Source: an uncultured Porphyromonas sp.
GTDB lineage: Bacteria; Bacteroidota; Bacteroidia; Bacteroidales; Porphyromonadaceae
DNA length: 64,000 bases
Assembly: GCA_900538385.1 (NCBI GenBank)
Contig: UWSO01000002.1
Location: 36,754 to 100,753 of the forward strand
Direction of reading: 5' to 3'
Below the pieces are notes generated by a model. The model had not been told where the DNA came from, did no database searches, and saw nothing but the letters and a program-made list of their open reading frames with translations. The position numbers and the translations under genes were made by a program. Of this stretch, positions 17,595-26,596 are shown one piece after another. How positions within the stretch are numbered: the first letter of the stretch is position 1; each line of letters begins with the position of its first letter.

Positions 17595-20219
17595 TCAGTT
17601 GTTGAGCATCTGCTTGAGGGCGTCGAGCTGCTTGAGGGCGTCCAGGGGCGTGAGGTTGTTGATGTCTAGCTCGTTGATCTTGGTACGGACAGCCGTGAGA
17701 ACTGGGTCGTCTAGCTGGAAGATAGACATTTGCACACCGCCGCTTTGGGACGTGCTAGGGGTGGCTGACTCGGAGCCTTGGTCACTCTCGGTGCGGTAAG
17801 CCTCTAGGTGCTGGAGCACTTCGCCGGCACGCGCCACGATCCAGGTGGGCATACCAGCCAACTTCGCCACCTGTATACCGAAGCTGTGCGCTGAGCCGCC
17901 TGGGACCAGCTTGCGGAGGAAGAGCATCTCGCCATCGATCTCACGTGCCGAGACGTTGTAGCACTGCACCCGCTCGAGGTGGTCGGCTAGCTCGTTGAGC
18001 TCGTGGTAGTGCGTGGCGAAGAGCGTCTTGGCTCGTCCTTGCGTCGTGCTGTGCAGGTACTCGACGATGGCCCACGCTATGGAGACCCCATCGAAAGTAC
18101 TGGTGCCACGCCCCAGCTCGTCAAAGAGGATCAAGCTGCGAGGGGTCAAGTTGTTAAGGATGCTGGCAGCCTCTTGCATCTCAACCATAAAGGTGGACTC
18201 GCCTACGGCGATATTGTCCGAAGCACCCACACGGGTGTAGACCGAGTCGACGATGCCGATGGTGGCTGAGGTGGCGGGCACGAAGCTTCCCATCTGCGCC
18301 ATGATCACGATGAGCGCCGTCTGGCGGAGCAGGGCACTCTTACCGCTCATGTTAGGACCGGTGATGATCATGATCTGACAATCGATGGGGGAGAGCTGCA
18401 CATCATTGGGGATGTAAGGTTGCCCCGCTGGGAGGGTTCGCTCGATGACTGGGTGGCGACCGTCGACGATCTCCAGATCGTACCCCTCGTTGAGCGTGGG
18501 GCGACAGTAGTCATATGCCTCGGCAACAGCGGCTAGCGAGGCAAGGACATCGAGCTGCGCTAAGATCTGAGCATCTTGTAGGAGTTGGTTGGCAAACTGC
18601 TGGAGCGTTCCGATGAGCTTCGCAAAGAGTTCCTGCTCTAGTGCTAGGATACGATCTTCGGCGCCGAGGATCTTCTCTTCGTACTCCTTTAGTTCTTGGG
18701 TAATGTAGCGCTCGGCACTGACGAGGGTCTGCTTGCGTATCCACTCTTCGGGTACTTGCTCCTTGTAGGTGTTGCGTACCTCGAGGTAGTAGCCGAAGAC
18801 ATTGTTGAAGCCTATCTTGAGACTGGCAATGCCGGTGTGCTCCGTCTCACGGGCGAGGAGGTCGTCGAGGTATTGCTTGCCCGACTTGAGCAAGCGTCGT
18901 AGCTGGTCTAGTCCTTCGCAAAAGCCCTCAGCGATGGTCTCCCCCTTGCCGATCTGCTGTGGTGCCTCGGGATTCAGTTGGAAGGTGATCTGCTGACACA
19001 ATTGCGTGCAGGGATCGAGTAGCGAGCAGAGTGTCGTGAGGGTCTCCTCGCCTTCGTCTAGAGCGAGCTGGCGTATGGGGGTGATGAGTGCGATGGAGAG
19101 TCCGAGGCGGACCACTTCGCGAGGGGTGATACGTCCCATGGCGACACGCCCCACGAGGCGCTGCAGGTCGCCTATCTCCTTCATCTGGTCGGTGAGCTGG
19201 GTGCGCAGCTGAGGATTGTCCACAAGGTTTGCCACAATGCTCTGACGCTGTTGGATCGCTTGGAGCTCTTTTAGCGGGAAGGCTATCCACTGATCCAGTA
19301 GACGAGCACCCATCGGGGTGACCGTTTGATCCAGGATCTGGCGGAGCGTGGTACCGCCCGCATTCATCGGGGTGGTTAGCTCCAGACTATGTGCCGTAAA
19401 GCCGTCGATGCGCACATGTCGCTGCTCGTCGATGCGCACGATGCGGGTGATGTGACCGATCTCGGTGTGCTTCGTCATGTCTAGATAGTGCAGCACGGCG
19501 CCCGCAGCAGTGATCGCTAGCGGGAGGGTGTCGATGCCGAAGCCCTTGAGCGAGAGCGTGCCGAAGTGTTGCAGGAGACGCTCCCGGTTGTTGCTCTCGG
19601 AGAAGATCCAGTCGTCGTAGTCCGAGAGATGTCCCTCGGGCTGGAGAAGGCGCTGCAGATGGTCACGATGCTTGCGCTCGATGAGGATCTCCTTGGGGTT
19701 GTATCCTGAGATGAGCTTGGCGAGTACCTGATCGGTACACTCGGTGGCGTAAAACTCTCCCGTCGAGAGGTCGAGCAGTGCTAGGCCGTAGCGGTTCTCC
19801 CCCTTAGCTTGTGGGTAAACAGCTGCGAGGAAGTTGTTTTGCTTGCTCTGGAGGACATTGTCCGTGGTGACCACGCCGGGGGTGACGATCTCGGTGATGC
19901 CACGCTTGACCAACTTATTGGTCAGCTTCGGGTCTTCGAGCTGATCGCAGATAGCCACCCGCTTGCCCGCCCGCACCAGCTTAGGCAGGTATGTGTCGAG
20001 CGCATGGTGAGGAAAGCCCGCCAGCTCGACATGCTGCGCCGCTCCGTTGGCACGCTTGGTGAGCGTGATGCCGAGGATCTTAGACGCCTCGATAGCATCG
20101 TCGGAAAAGGTCTCGTAGAAGTCGCCCACACGAAAGAGCAAGATAGCATCGGGATGCTTCTTCTTGAACTGCATGTACTGCCGCATCATCGGGGTTTCGG
20201 CGATCTCTTTCTTAGCCAC
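17595..20219 (-). CDS. mutS: DNA mismatch repair protein MutS
   Basis: Full-length mismatch-recognition ATPase of 874 residues. The phenylalanine-type mismatch-binding motif is in VGDFYETF near residue 33. The connector, core and clamp domains follow. The ATPase has Walker A GPNMSGKS from Gly621, LFDELGRGTSTFDG as Walker B, and ATHYHEL. It ends with a helix-turn-helix dimerisation region (LDALKQLDALKQML). The start is a GTG at 20219 giving MAKKEIAETPMMRQY, which aligns with the family. It has its own promoter. The merR and uvrA genes lie upstream on the same strand, separated by 214 bp. Confidence 0.96.
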   Translation of the reverse strand: MAKKEIAETPMMRQYMQFKKKHPDAILLFRVGDFYETFSDDAIEASKILGITLTKRANGAAQHVELAGFPHHALDTYLPKLVRAGKRVAICDQLEDPKLTNKLVKRGITEIVTPGVVTTDNVLQSKQNNFLAAVYPQAKGENRYGLALLDLSTGEFYATECTDQVLAKLISGYNPKEILIERKHRDHLQRLLQPEGHLSDYDDWIFSESNNRERLLQHFGTLSLKGFGIDTLPLAITAAGAVLHYLDMTKHTEIGHITRIVRIDEQRHVRIDGFTAHSLELTTPMNAGGTTLRQILDQTVTPMGARLLDQWIAFPLKELQAIQQRQSIVANLVDNPQLRTQLTDQMKEIGDLQRLVGRVAMGRITPREVVRLGLSIALITPIRQLALDEGEETLTTLCSLLDPCTQLCQQITFQLNPEAPQQIGKGETIAEGFCEGLDQLRRLLKSGKQYLDDLLARETEHTGIASLKIGFNNVFGYYLEVRNTYKEQVPEEWIRKQTLVSAERYITQELKEYEEKILGAEDRILALEQELFAKLIGTLQQFANQLLQDAQILAQLDVLASLAAVAEAYDYCRPTLNEGYDLEIVDGRHPVIERTLPAGQPYIPNDVQLSPIDCQIMIITGPNMSGKSALLRQTALIVIMAQMGSFVPATSATIGIVDSVYTRVGASDNIAVGESTFMVEMQEAASILNNLTPRSLILFDELGRGTSTFDGVSIAWAIVEYLHSTTQGRAKTLFATHYHELNELADHLERVQCYNVSAREIDGEMLFLRKLVPGGSAHSFGIQVAKLAGMPTWIVARAGEVLQHLEAYRTESDQGSESATPSTSQSGGVQMSIFQLDDPVLTAVRTKINELDINNLTPLDALKQLDALKQMLNN

Positions 20220-20251
20220 GGGATAAATAGTCTATTAGGTCGTTATAGGTC

Positions 20252-20282
20252 CAAAAGTACCAAAAAAAAGCATACCCCTCAA
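20252..20282 (-). promoter_or_regulatory. Promoter of mutS
   Basis: On the minus strand TTG at 20282-20280, a 20-bp spacer, and TACTTTTG at 20259-20252 (exact TAnnTTTG). The spacer contains a run of eight identical bases (A8 on the plus strand, 20262-20269). Confidence 0.65.
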
Positions 20283-20346
20283 TTCCGCAAATCTCACGAG
20301 TCGTCCGTTGTGTCAAAGGTTATAGTCTCGTCATTTTAACGGGGAC

Positions 20347-20398
20347 GGACGCTCAGACCGAGCGTCCCTACATTATCCGTCACGAGCCGTGCGTCCCT
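20347..20398. repeat. Small hairpin and repeated GCGTCCCTACA
   Basis: An 8-bp perfect stem (GGACGCTC, 5-nt loop, GAGCGTCC at 20347-20367), followed 21 bp later by a second GCGTCCCTACA. It lies in the gap between merR (stop 20434) and the mutS promoter. There is no T-run, so it is not a clear terminator; it may be a fragment of a small dispersed repeat. Confidence 0.45.
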
Positions 20399-20433
20399 AC
20401 AAGTCGTTACACGTAAGATTTGTGGCAGTGGGG

Positions 20434-20817
20434 CTAGAGGAGTCCCTCTTGGCGGAGACGGTCACGCACTTCGCTGGCGGAGGTGTAGCGCTCGATCTGC
20501 TCGATGAGTTGACGCAGCTCGACAAGTTCGTCGCGCACCGCTTTGAGCTGGGCGATCGCCTCGGCACGCTGCTCCGCCTCTTGGGGATTGTGTCGGAGGG
20601 TTGCCTTGGCACCGTCGATCGTCAGGTTGGACTCTCGTAGCAGGTGACGGATCAGCTGCAATTCGCGTAAGTTATCCTGCGAGTACTTGAGTCGTCCCGT
20701 GCTGCTGCGACGCACCTGCACGGCAAAGGTCTCAACCCAGTAGCGCACCGTCGACTGCGTCTCTTCGAGCATCTCGGTTACCTCTCGGTGGGAGTAGTAG
20801 AGCTTCTTGCTGTCCAT
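20434..20817 (-). CDS. MerR family transcriptional regulator
   Basis: A 127-residue DNA-binding protein. The winged helix-turn-helix is at the N-terminus (YSHREVTEMLEETQSTVRYW, about 8-27), with the wing and RRSSTGRLKYSQDN (about 36-49). A helical region (about 80-120) probably dimerises. There is no cysteine cluster or recognisable effector domain, so the signal is unknown. It starts 6 bp after the uvrA stop and is surely cotranscribed with it, which is unusual for uvrA. In Bacteroidota small MerR proteins of this type are common and mostly uncharacterised. Confidence 0.88.
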   Translation of the reverse strand: MDSKKLYYSHREVTEMLEETQSTVRYWVETFAVQVRRSSTGRLKYSQDNLRELQLIRHLLRESNLTIDGAKATLRHNPQEAEQRAEAIAQLKAVRDELVELRQLIEQIERYTSASEVRDRLRQEGLL

Positions 20818-20823
20818 AGGGTC

Positions 20824-23661
20824 TTACGCTTTGTGGGGGGTGAGCTTCTCCTTGAGGTAGTGACCCGTGATCGAGTCGGGACAGGCGACCACCTCTTCGG
20901 GCGTGCCCGCCACCACGAGCTGTCCACCCTTGTCGCCCCCGTCGGGCCCAAGGTCGATGATGTAGTCGGCACTCTTGATCACCTCCATGTTGTGCTCGAT
21001 GATCAGCACCGAGTGTCCCTGATCAATCAAGTCTCGGAAGGCGGCTAGGAGCGTAGATATGTCGTGAAAGTGTAGTCCCGTGGTCGGCTCATCGAAGACG
21101 AAGAGCGTGTGCGGCTCGTGATCGCGCCCCAGGTAGTAGGCAAGCTTGAGGCGCTGGTTCTCACCGCCTGAGAGCGTCGAGCTGTTTTGCCCCAGCTGCA
21201 GGTAGCCTAGGCCGACACGCTGCAACCCCTCGAGGAGACGAATGATCGAGGTGGTCTGGTCGGCTGGATACTTGGTGAAGAACTCAATTGCTTGGTCCAC
21301 CGTCATCTCCAGCAGGTCGTAAATGTTGACACCGTGGTAGGTTACCTCGAGGATATTCTTCTGAAAGCGTTTCCCTTCGCACGCATCGCAGACTAGCGTG
21401 ATGTCCGTCATAAACTGCATCGGTACCTCGACGACACCATCTCCCTTGCACACTTCGCAACGTCCACCCTCCTTATTAAAAGAGAAGAAGTAAGGCTTGT
21501 AGCCCATCTGCTTTGCCAAAGGTTGTTCGGCGTACAGTTCACGGATCGGCGTAAACGCATCTATATAGGTGACCGGGTTGGATCGCGTGCTACGCCCCAC
21601 GCTGTTTTGGTCCACGTAAAGGACCTGCTCCACGAGGTCAATGTCTCCCGTCAGCATACGGCTCTGCGTCTCGCGAGGACGCGCATTGATGATGCGCTGT
21701 AGCTCCTCCACAAGGAGGTCGGAGATGAGGGTACTCTTGCCCGAACCACTCACGCCCGTGACCACCGTCATGTTAAAGAGCGGTATGTCTACGTCGAAGC
21801 CTTTCAGATTGTTCTTATGCACATGGTGCATCGTCAGCTTGCGCTGCACCGGGCGACGATGCTTGGGTACAGGTATCTCCTCGCGCCCTGTGAGATAAGC
21901 CGCCGTGTAGCCCGGCGTCTTGGGCGTTATGTCGCTCGGCTTGCCGTGGTAGATCACCTCGCCACCGAGACGACCCGCGTCAAGCCCCATGTCGATGAGG
22001 TAGTCGGCGGCACGTATCGTCAGCTCGTCATGCTCCACGACGATGACCGTGTTGCCCTGATCACGTAGCTCCTTGATGACCGCGATCAGCCGATCGGTGT
22101 CCCGGTCGTGCAGTCCGATGCTCGGCTCATCCAGTATGTACATCGAGCCGACGAGGCTGTTGCCCAGACGTGTCGCTAGGTTGATGCGCTGGCTCTCACC
22201 GCCAGAGAGCGTGTTAGAGCGTCTGTCTAGGGTCAGGTAACCGAGTCCTACGCCGTCTAGTGTGCGCAGTCGGTTGCGAATTTCCTTGAGCGGACGCTCC
22301 GCAATCTTAGCCTCCTCGGGATTCTCCAGCTCTTGGGCAAAGAAAGTCAATGCCTCACGGATCGACATCTGCCCGATCTGGTGAAAGTTCTTACCCATAT
22401 AGGTAAAGAGCAGGGCATCCTCCTTGAGTCTACCGCCGTGGCAGGCGTAGCACTCGCTTTTGCCCCGATAGTGCGCCAGGCGCACACGGTTCTGGATCTT
22501 GTAAATATCCTTCTGGAGCATGGCGAAGTAGTCGTCGATGCCGTAGAGCGTTCCTTTGCCCCAGCCTCCGCCTTCATGTCCGTGCCAGAGCAGGTCACGC
22601 TGCTCTTGCGTTAGTTCAGCGTAGGGCGTGTGGATGGGGAAGTCAAATCGCTTCGCCTCGTGCATGAAAGCTTTCGCCCACTCGGAAGACTTAGCCCCAC
22701 GCCAGCAATCCACGCAGCCCTCGTAGAGCGAGAGACTATCGTCGGGAATCACACGCTCGGGGTCAATGCCGAGGATCGAGCCAAAGCCTCCGCAGACGGG
22801 GCAGGCACCCGCAGGACTATTGAAGTTAAAGAGGTCTGGCGTAGGCTCCGTAAAGGTCCGCCCATCCGCCTCAAAGCGTGCACTAAAGTTGCGCCTGCCC
22901 TCGCTGCTCCACGCGCCCTCGCTATCTTGCCAGCGGAGGGCACAGGTCTCCCGCCCCTCGTAGAGCGCTATCTCGATAGAATCCCCGAGACGCGACTCGT
23001 AGCTGTCGTCGCCCGTGCGGACGGTCAGACGATCTACGATCAACTGCACTTGCTTCGCCTCACGCAGCTCCTTATTGCTCACATCTTCGATACGATAGAT
23101 GGTGTCGTCGATGAGGACACGGTTGTACCCTTGCCCCTGTAGGAGCATCAGATGCTCGATGAGACGTCGCCCCTCAGGCGGATAGAGATCTGCCAAGATG
23201 TAGAGCTTGCTATCTGTCGGGATCTGGTGAGCCACCTCGACGACATCAGCAGCGGTGTGACGCTTGACCAGCTCGCCACTGATAGGCGAGTAGAGCTTGC
23301 CCACACGAGCCATCAAGACACGCAGGTAGTCATCGATCTCTGACGAGGTGCCGACGGTAGAGCGTGGGTTGCGACTGACCACCCGCTGCTCGATAGCGAC
23401 GGCAGGCGGGAGGTTCTTGATCTGGTCGCACTCAGGCTTCTTCATACGCATGAGAAACTGCCGTGCGTACGACGACAGACTATCCACATAGCGGCGCTGC
23501 CCCTCAGCGTAGAGCGTGTCGAAGGCGAGCGAACTCTTGCCCGAGCCACTCACGCCCGTGATCACGACCAACTCCCCACGAGGTATGTCGAGGTCTATAC
23601 CTTTGAGGTTGTTGACGCGGCAACCACGGATTATGATGTCATTGAGGGGACTCCTTTTCAT
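20824..23661 (-). CDS. uvrA: Excinuclease ABC subunit A
   Basis: Damage-recognition ATPase of nucleotide excision repair, about 945 residues. It has two ABC modules: Walker A GVSGSGKSSLAFDT and GVSGSGKSTL, and signature LSGGESQR and LSGGENQRL. Zinc-finger cysteines are visible (CPVCGGFG, CEVCKGDG, CDACEGKR, also CYACHGGR). An in-frame TTG lies upstream at 23679, but the ATG at 23661 is preceded by AAAGGAG at good spacing and sits just after the predicted transcription start, so I use 23661. It is followed by merR in the same operon. Confidence 0.96.
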   Translation of the reverse strand: MKRSPLNDIIIRGCRVNNLKGIDLDIPRGELVVITGVSGSGKSSLAFDTLYAEGQRRYVDSLSSYARQFLMRMKKPECDQIKNLPPAVAIEQRVVSRNPRSTVGTSSEIDDYLRVLMARVGKLYSPISGELVKRHTAADVVEVAHQIPTDSKLYILADLYPPEGRRLIEHLMLLQGQGYNRVLIDDTIYRIEDVSNKELREAKQVQLIVDRLTVRTGDDSYESRLGDSIEIALYEGRETCALRWQDSEGAWSSEGRRNFSARFEADGRTFTEPTPDLFNFNSPAGACPVCGGFGSILGIDPERVIPDDSLSLYEGCVDCWRGAKSSEWAKAFMHEAKRFDFPIHTPYAELTQEQRDLLWHGHEGGGWGKGTLYGIDDYFAMLQKDIYKIQNRVRLAHYRGKSECYACHGGRLKEDALLFTYMGKNFHQIGQMSIREALTFFAQELENPEEAKIAERPLKEIRNRLRTLDGVGLGYLTLDRRSNTLSGGESQRINLATRLGNSLVGSMYILDEPSIGLHDRDTDRLIAVIKELRDQGNTVIVVEHDELTIRAADYLIDMGLDAGRLGGEVIYHGKPSDITPKTPGYTAAYLTGREEIPVPKHRRPVQRKLTMHHVHKNNLKGFDVDIPLFNMTVVTGVSGSGKSTLISDLLVEELQRIINARPRETQSRMLTGDIDLVEQVLYVDQNSVGRSTRSNPVTYIDAFTPIRELYAEQPLAKQMGYKPYFFSFNKEGGRCEVCKGDGVVEVPMQFMTDITLVCDACEGKRFQKNILEVTYHGVNIYDLLEMTVDQAIEFFTKYPADQTTSIIRLLEGLQRVGLGYLQLGQNSSTLSGGENQRLKLAYYLGRDHEPHTLFVFDEPTTGLHFHDISTLLAAFRDLIDQGHSVLIIEHNMEVIKSADYIIDLGPDGGDKGGQLVVAGTPEEVVACPDSITGHYLKEKLTPHKA

Positions 23662-23681
23662 AGCTACTCCTTTTATCAAAG

Positions 23682-23689
23682 CAAAGATA
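23682..23689 (-). promoter_or_regulatory. -7 promoter box of uvrA-merR
   Basis: TATCTTTG on the minus strand (exact TAnnTTTG). Transcription should start near 23675, giving a leader of about 15 nt that contains AAAGGAG before the ATG at 23661. The heptamer array begins 5 bp upstream of the box. The 20 bases 23682-23701 are identical to the corresponding junction at 35970-35989. Confidence 0.65.
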
Positions 23690-23694
23690 CGAAA

Positions 23695-23801
23695 TTAGAG
23701 GTTAGAGATTAGAGGTTAGAGGTTAGAAGCTAGAGGTTAGACTTTAGACCCTAGAGGCACTAGCACTCCGACTCCTCCGATCTCTAATTTCTAACCTCTA
23801 G
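23695..23801 (+). repeat. Heptamer array, copy 4: nine units plus three inverted units
   Basis: Nine perfectly phased 7-mers at 23695-23757: TTAGAGG, TTAGAGA, TTAGAGG, TTAGAGG, TTAGAAG, CTAGAGG, TTAGACT, TTAGACC, CTAGAGG. After a 23-bp tail (CACTAGCACTCCGAC...) three units follow in the opposite orientation at 23781-23801 (CTAGAGG, TTAGAAA, TTAGAGA read on the minus strand). The two parts can pair through CTAGAGGTTAG. The inverted part overlaps the last codons and stop of the Ca2+-ATPase gene. Confidence 0.88.
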
Positions 23802-26478
23802 CACCCACGAGATGCCACAGCTCACGCACCCAGAGGACGAGCGAGGAGCCTACGAAGATGATGATCCAGTCGGCGAGCTTGAGTCCCGTCACGTTGAAAA
23901 ACTGCTGTATTCCTGGCACCTCGACCATCGCTATCTGACCAATGAGGATGATAGCAACGATGGTGAGCAGTCCGCGGCACCCCTTGAAGTGGAGCGCACT
24001 GCGTCCGGTCTCGAAGGCGCGCGCATTGAAGAGGTAGAAGAAGTGCGTCATCACGAAGATCGTGAAGAGGAGCGTCTGCTCGTACGCTGAGACATGACCC
24101 TTAGGACCGAGGTGCACCGTGAGTAGGTCGGTCAGCTGCGTTACATCGGTGCGCTGGAAGATATAGAGTAGCACCAGTAGCATCGCAAAGAAGAAGCTCC
24201 CCACGCCGATGATCTCACGCAGCATCGGTCTGTTGAGTATGAAAGCATTGCGGTCTCGTGGCTTCTCCTGCATCACACTCTCGGAGGGCGGTAGCGAGGC
24301 GAGCGCCATAGCCGCAAAAGTGTCCATAATCAGGTTGATCCAGAGCATCTGCGTGACAGTCAGCGGGGACTCCGTACCCATAAAGGCTCCGCAGAGAACC
24401 AGTAAGCAGGCGGTCACATTGACCGTCAACTGGAAGAGGAGGAAGCGCTGAATGTTTTGATAAAGCGAGCGTCCCCACATCACCGCCTTGCCGATGCTGC
24501 TAAAGGAGTTGTCGATGATCGTAATGTCCGAAGCCTCCTTGGCAACGCTCGTGCCATCGCCCATCGAGAGCCCGACGTGTGCCGCACGCAGAGCTGGCGC
24601 ATCGTTCGTCCCGTCGCCCGTGACAGCCACCACGTGACCGCTACTTTGGAGCGCCTCTACGAGTCGCTTTTTGTCCATCGGACGCGCCCGAGAGATGATT
24701 TTCAGCTCGCTGACACGTGCTAGGAGTTCTTCGTCAGAGAGCGCTGCAAAGTCAGGTCCCGTGATGATGCTCTTTGCCCCATCTCGGTTGTCGACCCACA
24801 GACCGATCTGACGAGCTATCTCGCGTGCTGTGCCGGAGGTGTCGCCTGTGACCACCTTCACATTGATTCCCGCATCGATACACTCCTGCACCGCGGCGGG
24901 CACCTCCACGCGGACGGGGTCGGCGATGGCAACTACGCCGACGAAGCGGAGCTTGCTAGCGGTCAATTGACCAGACTCAATCACCGAGTCACCCTCCTCG
25001 ACCAATTGGTAGGCGAATCCGAGCGTACGCATAGCACGCCGCTGATACTCGGCCAACTGCTGCTCCAGCTCCTCACGGCTGACGGCAGACTCAGCGCATA
25101 GGTCAAAAACGATCTCGGGCGCTCCCTTAATATAGAGTACCCGCTTGCCTTGCAAAGAGGGAGACGCAACGAGCGTCGCCATATATTTGCGCTCTGTGGA
25201 GAAGGGCACCTCGGCCACCGTCTCTGCATCTTCTCGCAAAGAGCGGTAGTCTACACCCTGACCGTGAAGCCATAGGAGCAGCGCGCCTTCGGTCGGGTTG
25301 CCCAGCACCTGTGGATTGGCGGGGTCAGAGAGGTCGAGCGAGGCAGTCGAATTAACCGCAATGCCCTCGTGGAGTAGTGCGTGCGGCGTGTCGCCATAGA
25401 GCTTCATCTCGTCGACACTCATCTGGTTTTGCGTTAGTGTACCCGTCTTGTCGGTGCAGATGACAGTCGTCGCGCCCATCGTCTCGCAGGCGTGCATCTT
25501 GCGCACTAGGTTGTTAGTTCGTAGCATGCGACGCATACTGTAGGCTAGGCTCAGGGTTACCGCCATCGGCAAGCCCTCTGGCACTGCCACGACGATGAGC
25601 GTCACAGCAATCATCAAGGTCTGTAAGATGTAGGCAAAGAAGGGTGTCGCCTGCTCTAGCGAGCCAAAGAGGTCGGTGCCATTGGCGACAAGGTAAGCGA
25701 TGATACGCCCCACGACGATGAGGACTGCAATGCCGTAGCTCACCCTCGTGACCCATCGGCCTAGACCATCGAGCTGTTCGCTGAGCGGTGTTTTGACGTC
25801 ATCCTCGATTTGAACCGCTTCGAACACTTTGCCCTGCTCCGTCTTGTCGCCCACGGCGAGAACTTCGCAGATGCCGTGCCCCTCCATCACCTTAGTGCCT
25901 TTCATCACTTGATTGGTAGGGTAGGTGGCGCTTTTGTCAAATTCCTCGGGATGAACGCTCTTGTTGCAGAAAGGCTCTCCCGTGAGGGTCGATTCGTCCA
26001 TCTGCAGCATCGTCGCTTCGAGCAGTTGACAGTCTGCCGGCACCTCCTCGCCAGTTCCGAGGAGTACAATGTCGCCCACGACCACCTCCCGGCGTGGCAT
26101 CTGCGTTACGTTGCCATTGCGAATCAGAGTCACCAGCTCATCGTCATGCACCTGATTGAGGATGGTAAACTCCTTGTCTGCCTGTAGCTCAAAGTAAAAG
26201 GCAAGCCCCGTAGCCAGTAGTATCGCTACGAAAATGCCCACCGGCTCGAAGAAGACCTCGGCACCCTCGCCCAGCCCAAAGTACTCGTAGCAGGAGATAC
26301 CGATAGATAGTCCGCCAGCAATCAGCAAGATGATGATGAGCGGGTCGGTAAACTTATCCAAGAACTGCCGCCATAGCGGTGCTTTCTTAGGGGGTGTCAG
26401 GATATTTGCGCCATGCACCTTGCGGCTCTCCAGGACCTGCGCATCCGTTAGTCCTGTGTAGTGATGTCTTTCTTCCAT
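23791..26478 (-). CDS. P-type cation ATPase, Ca2+-transporting type (PMCA-like)
   Basis: P-type ATPase of 895 residues in the inner membrane, most like calcium pumps of the plasma-membrane type. An N-terminal cation-ATPase domain and the first membrane pair precede the actuator motif DESTLTGEP. The TM4 calcium-site motif VAVPEGLP is present. The phosphorylation site is CTDKTGTLTQN, the hinge is TGDGTNDAPAL, and a C-terminal set of membrane helices follows. Ion specificity is inferred from PEGLP. The start is an ATG at 26478. The final codons (Arg-Gly-stop) lie inside the inverted heptamer units. It has its own promoter. Confidence 0.93.
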   Translation of the reverse strand: MEERHHYTGLTDAQVLESRKVHGANILTPPKKAPLWRQFLDKFTDPLIIILLIAGGLSIGISCYEYFGLGEGAEVFFEPVGIFVAILLATGLAFYFELQADKEFTILNQVHDDELVTLIRNGNVTQMPRREVVVGDIVLLGTGEEVPADCQLLEATMLQMDESTLTGEPFCNKSVHPEEFDKSATYPTNQVMKGTKVMEGHGICEVLAVGDKTEQGKVFEAVQIEDDVKTPLSEQLDGLGRWVTRVSYGIAVLIVVGRIIAYLVANGTDLFGSLEQATPFFAYILQTLMIAVTLIVVAVPEGLPMAVTLSLAYSMRRMLRTNNLVRKMHACETMGATTVICTDKTGTLTQNQMSVDEMKLYGDTPHALLHEGIAVNSTASLDLSDPANPQVLGNPTEGALLLWLHGQGVDYRSLREDAETVAEVPFSTERKYMATLVASPSLQGKRVLYIKGAPEIVFDLCAESAVSREELEQQLAEYQRRAMRTLGFAYQLVEEGDSVIESGQLTASKLRFVGVVAIADPVRVEVPAAVQECIDAGINVKVVTGDTSGTAREIARQIGLWVDNRDGAKSIITGPDFAALSDEELLARVSELKIISRARPMDKKRLVEALQSSGHVVAVTGDGTNDAPALRAAHVGLSMGDGTSVAKEASDITIIDNSFSSIGKAVMWGRSLYQNIQRFLLFQLTVNVTACLLVLCGAFMGTESPLTVTQMLWINLIMDTFAAMALASLPPSESVMQEKPRDRNAFILNRPMLREIIGVGSFFFAMLLVLLYIFQRTDVTQLTDLLTVHLGPKGHVSAYEQTLLFTIFVMTHFFYLFNARAFETGRSALHFKGCRGLLTIVAIILIGQIAMVEVPGIQQFFNVTGLKLADWIIIFVGSSLVLWVRELWHLVGARG

Positions 26479-26496
26479 TGGTTAGTGTGTATCTGA

Positions 26497-26504
26497 CAAA
26501 TGTA
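26497..26504 (-). promoter_or_regulatory. -7 promoter box of the Ca2+-ATPase gene
   Basis: TACATTTG on the minus strand (exact TAnnTTTG), 18 bp upstream of the ATG. No clear -33 box. Confidence 0.55.
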
Positions 26505-26596
26505 CGAAAAAAGCTTCGCCTCTCAGTTAAGCCCTATTGGAAGTTTAGGAAAAGAGCTAGGGGCATGCATGGTGCCCTAATGACTCGAGCTCGATA

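Noticed and set aside
23695..23757. A CRISPR array or telomere-like repeat at the heptamer array
   Set aside because: There are no spacers, the unit is only 7 bp and degenerate, and the array lies between genes in a circular-type chromosome setting.
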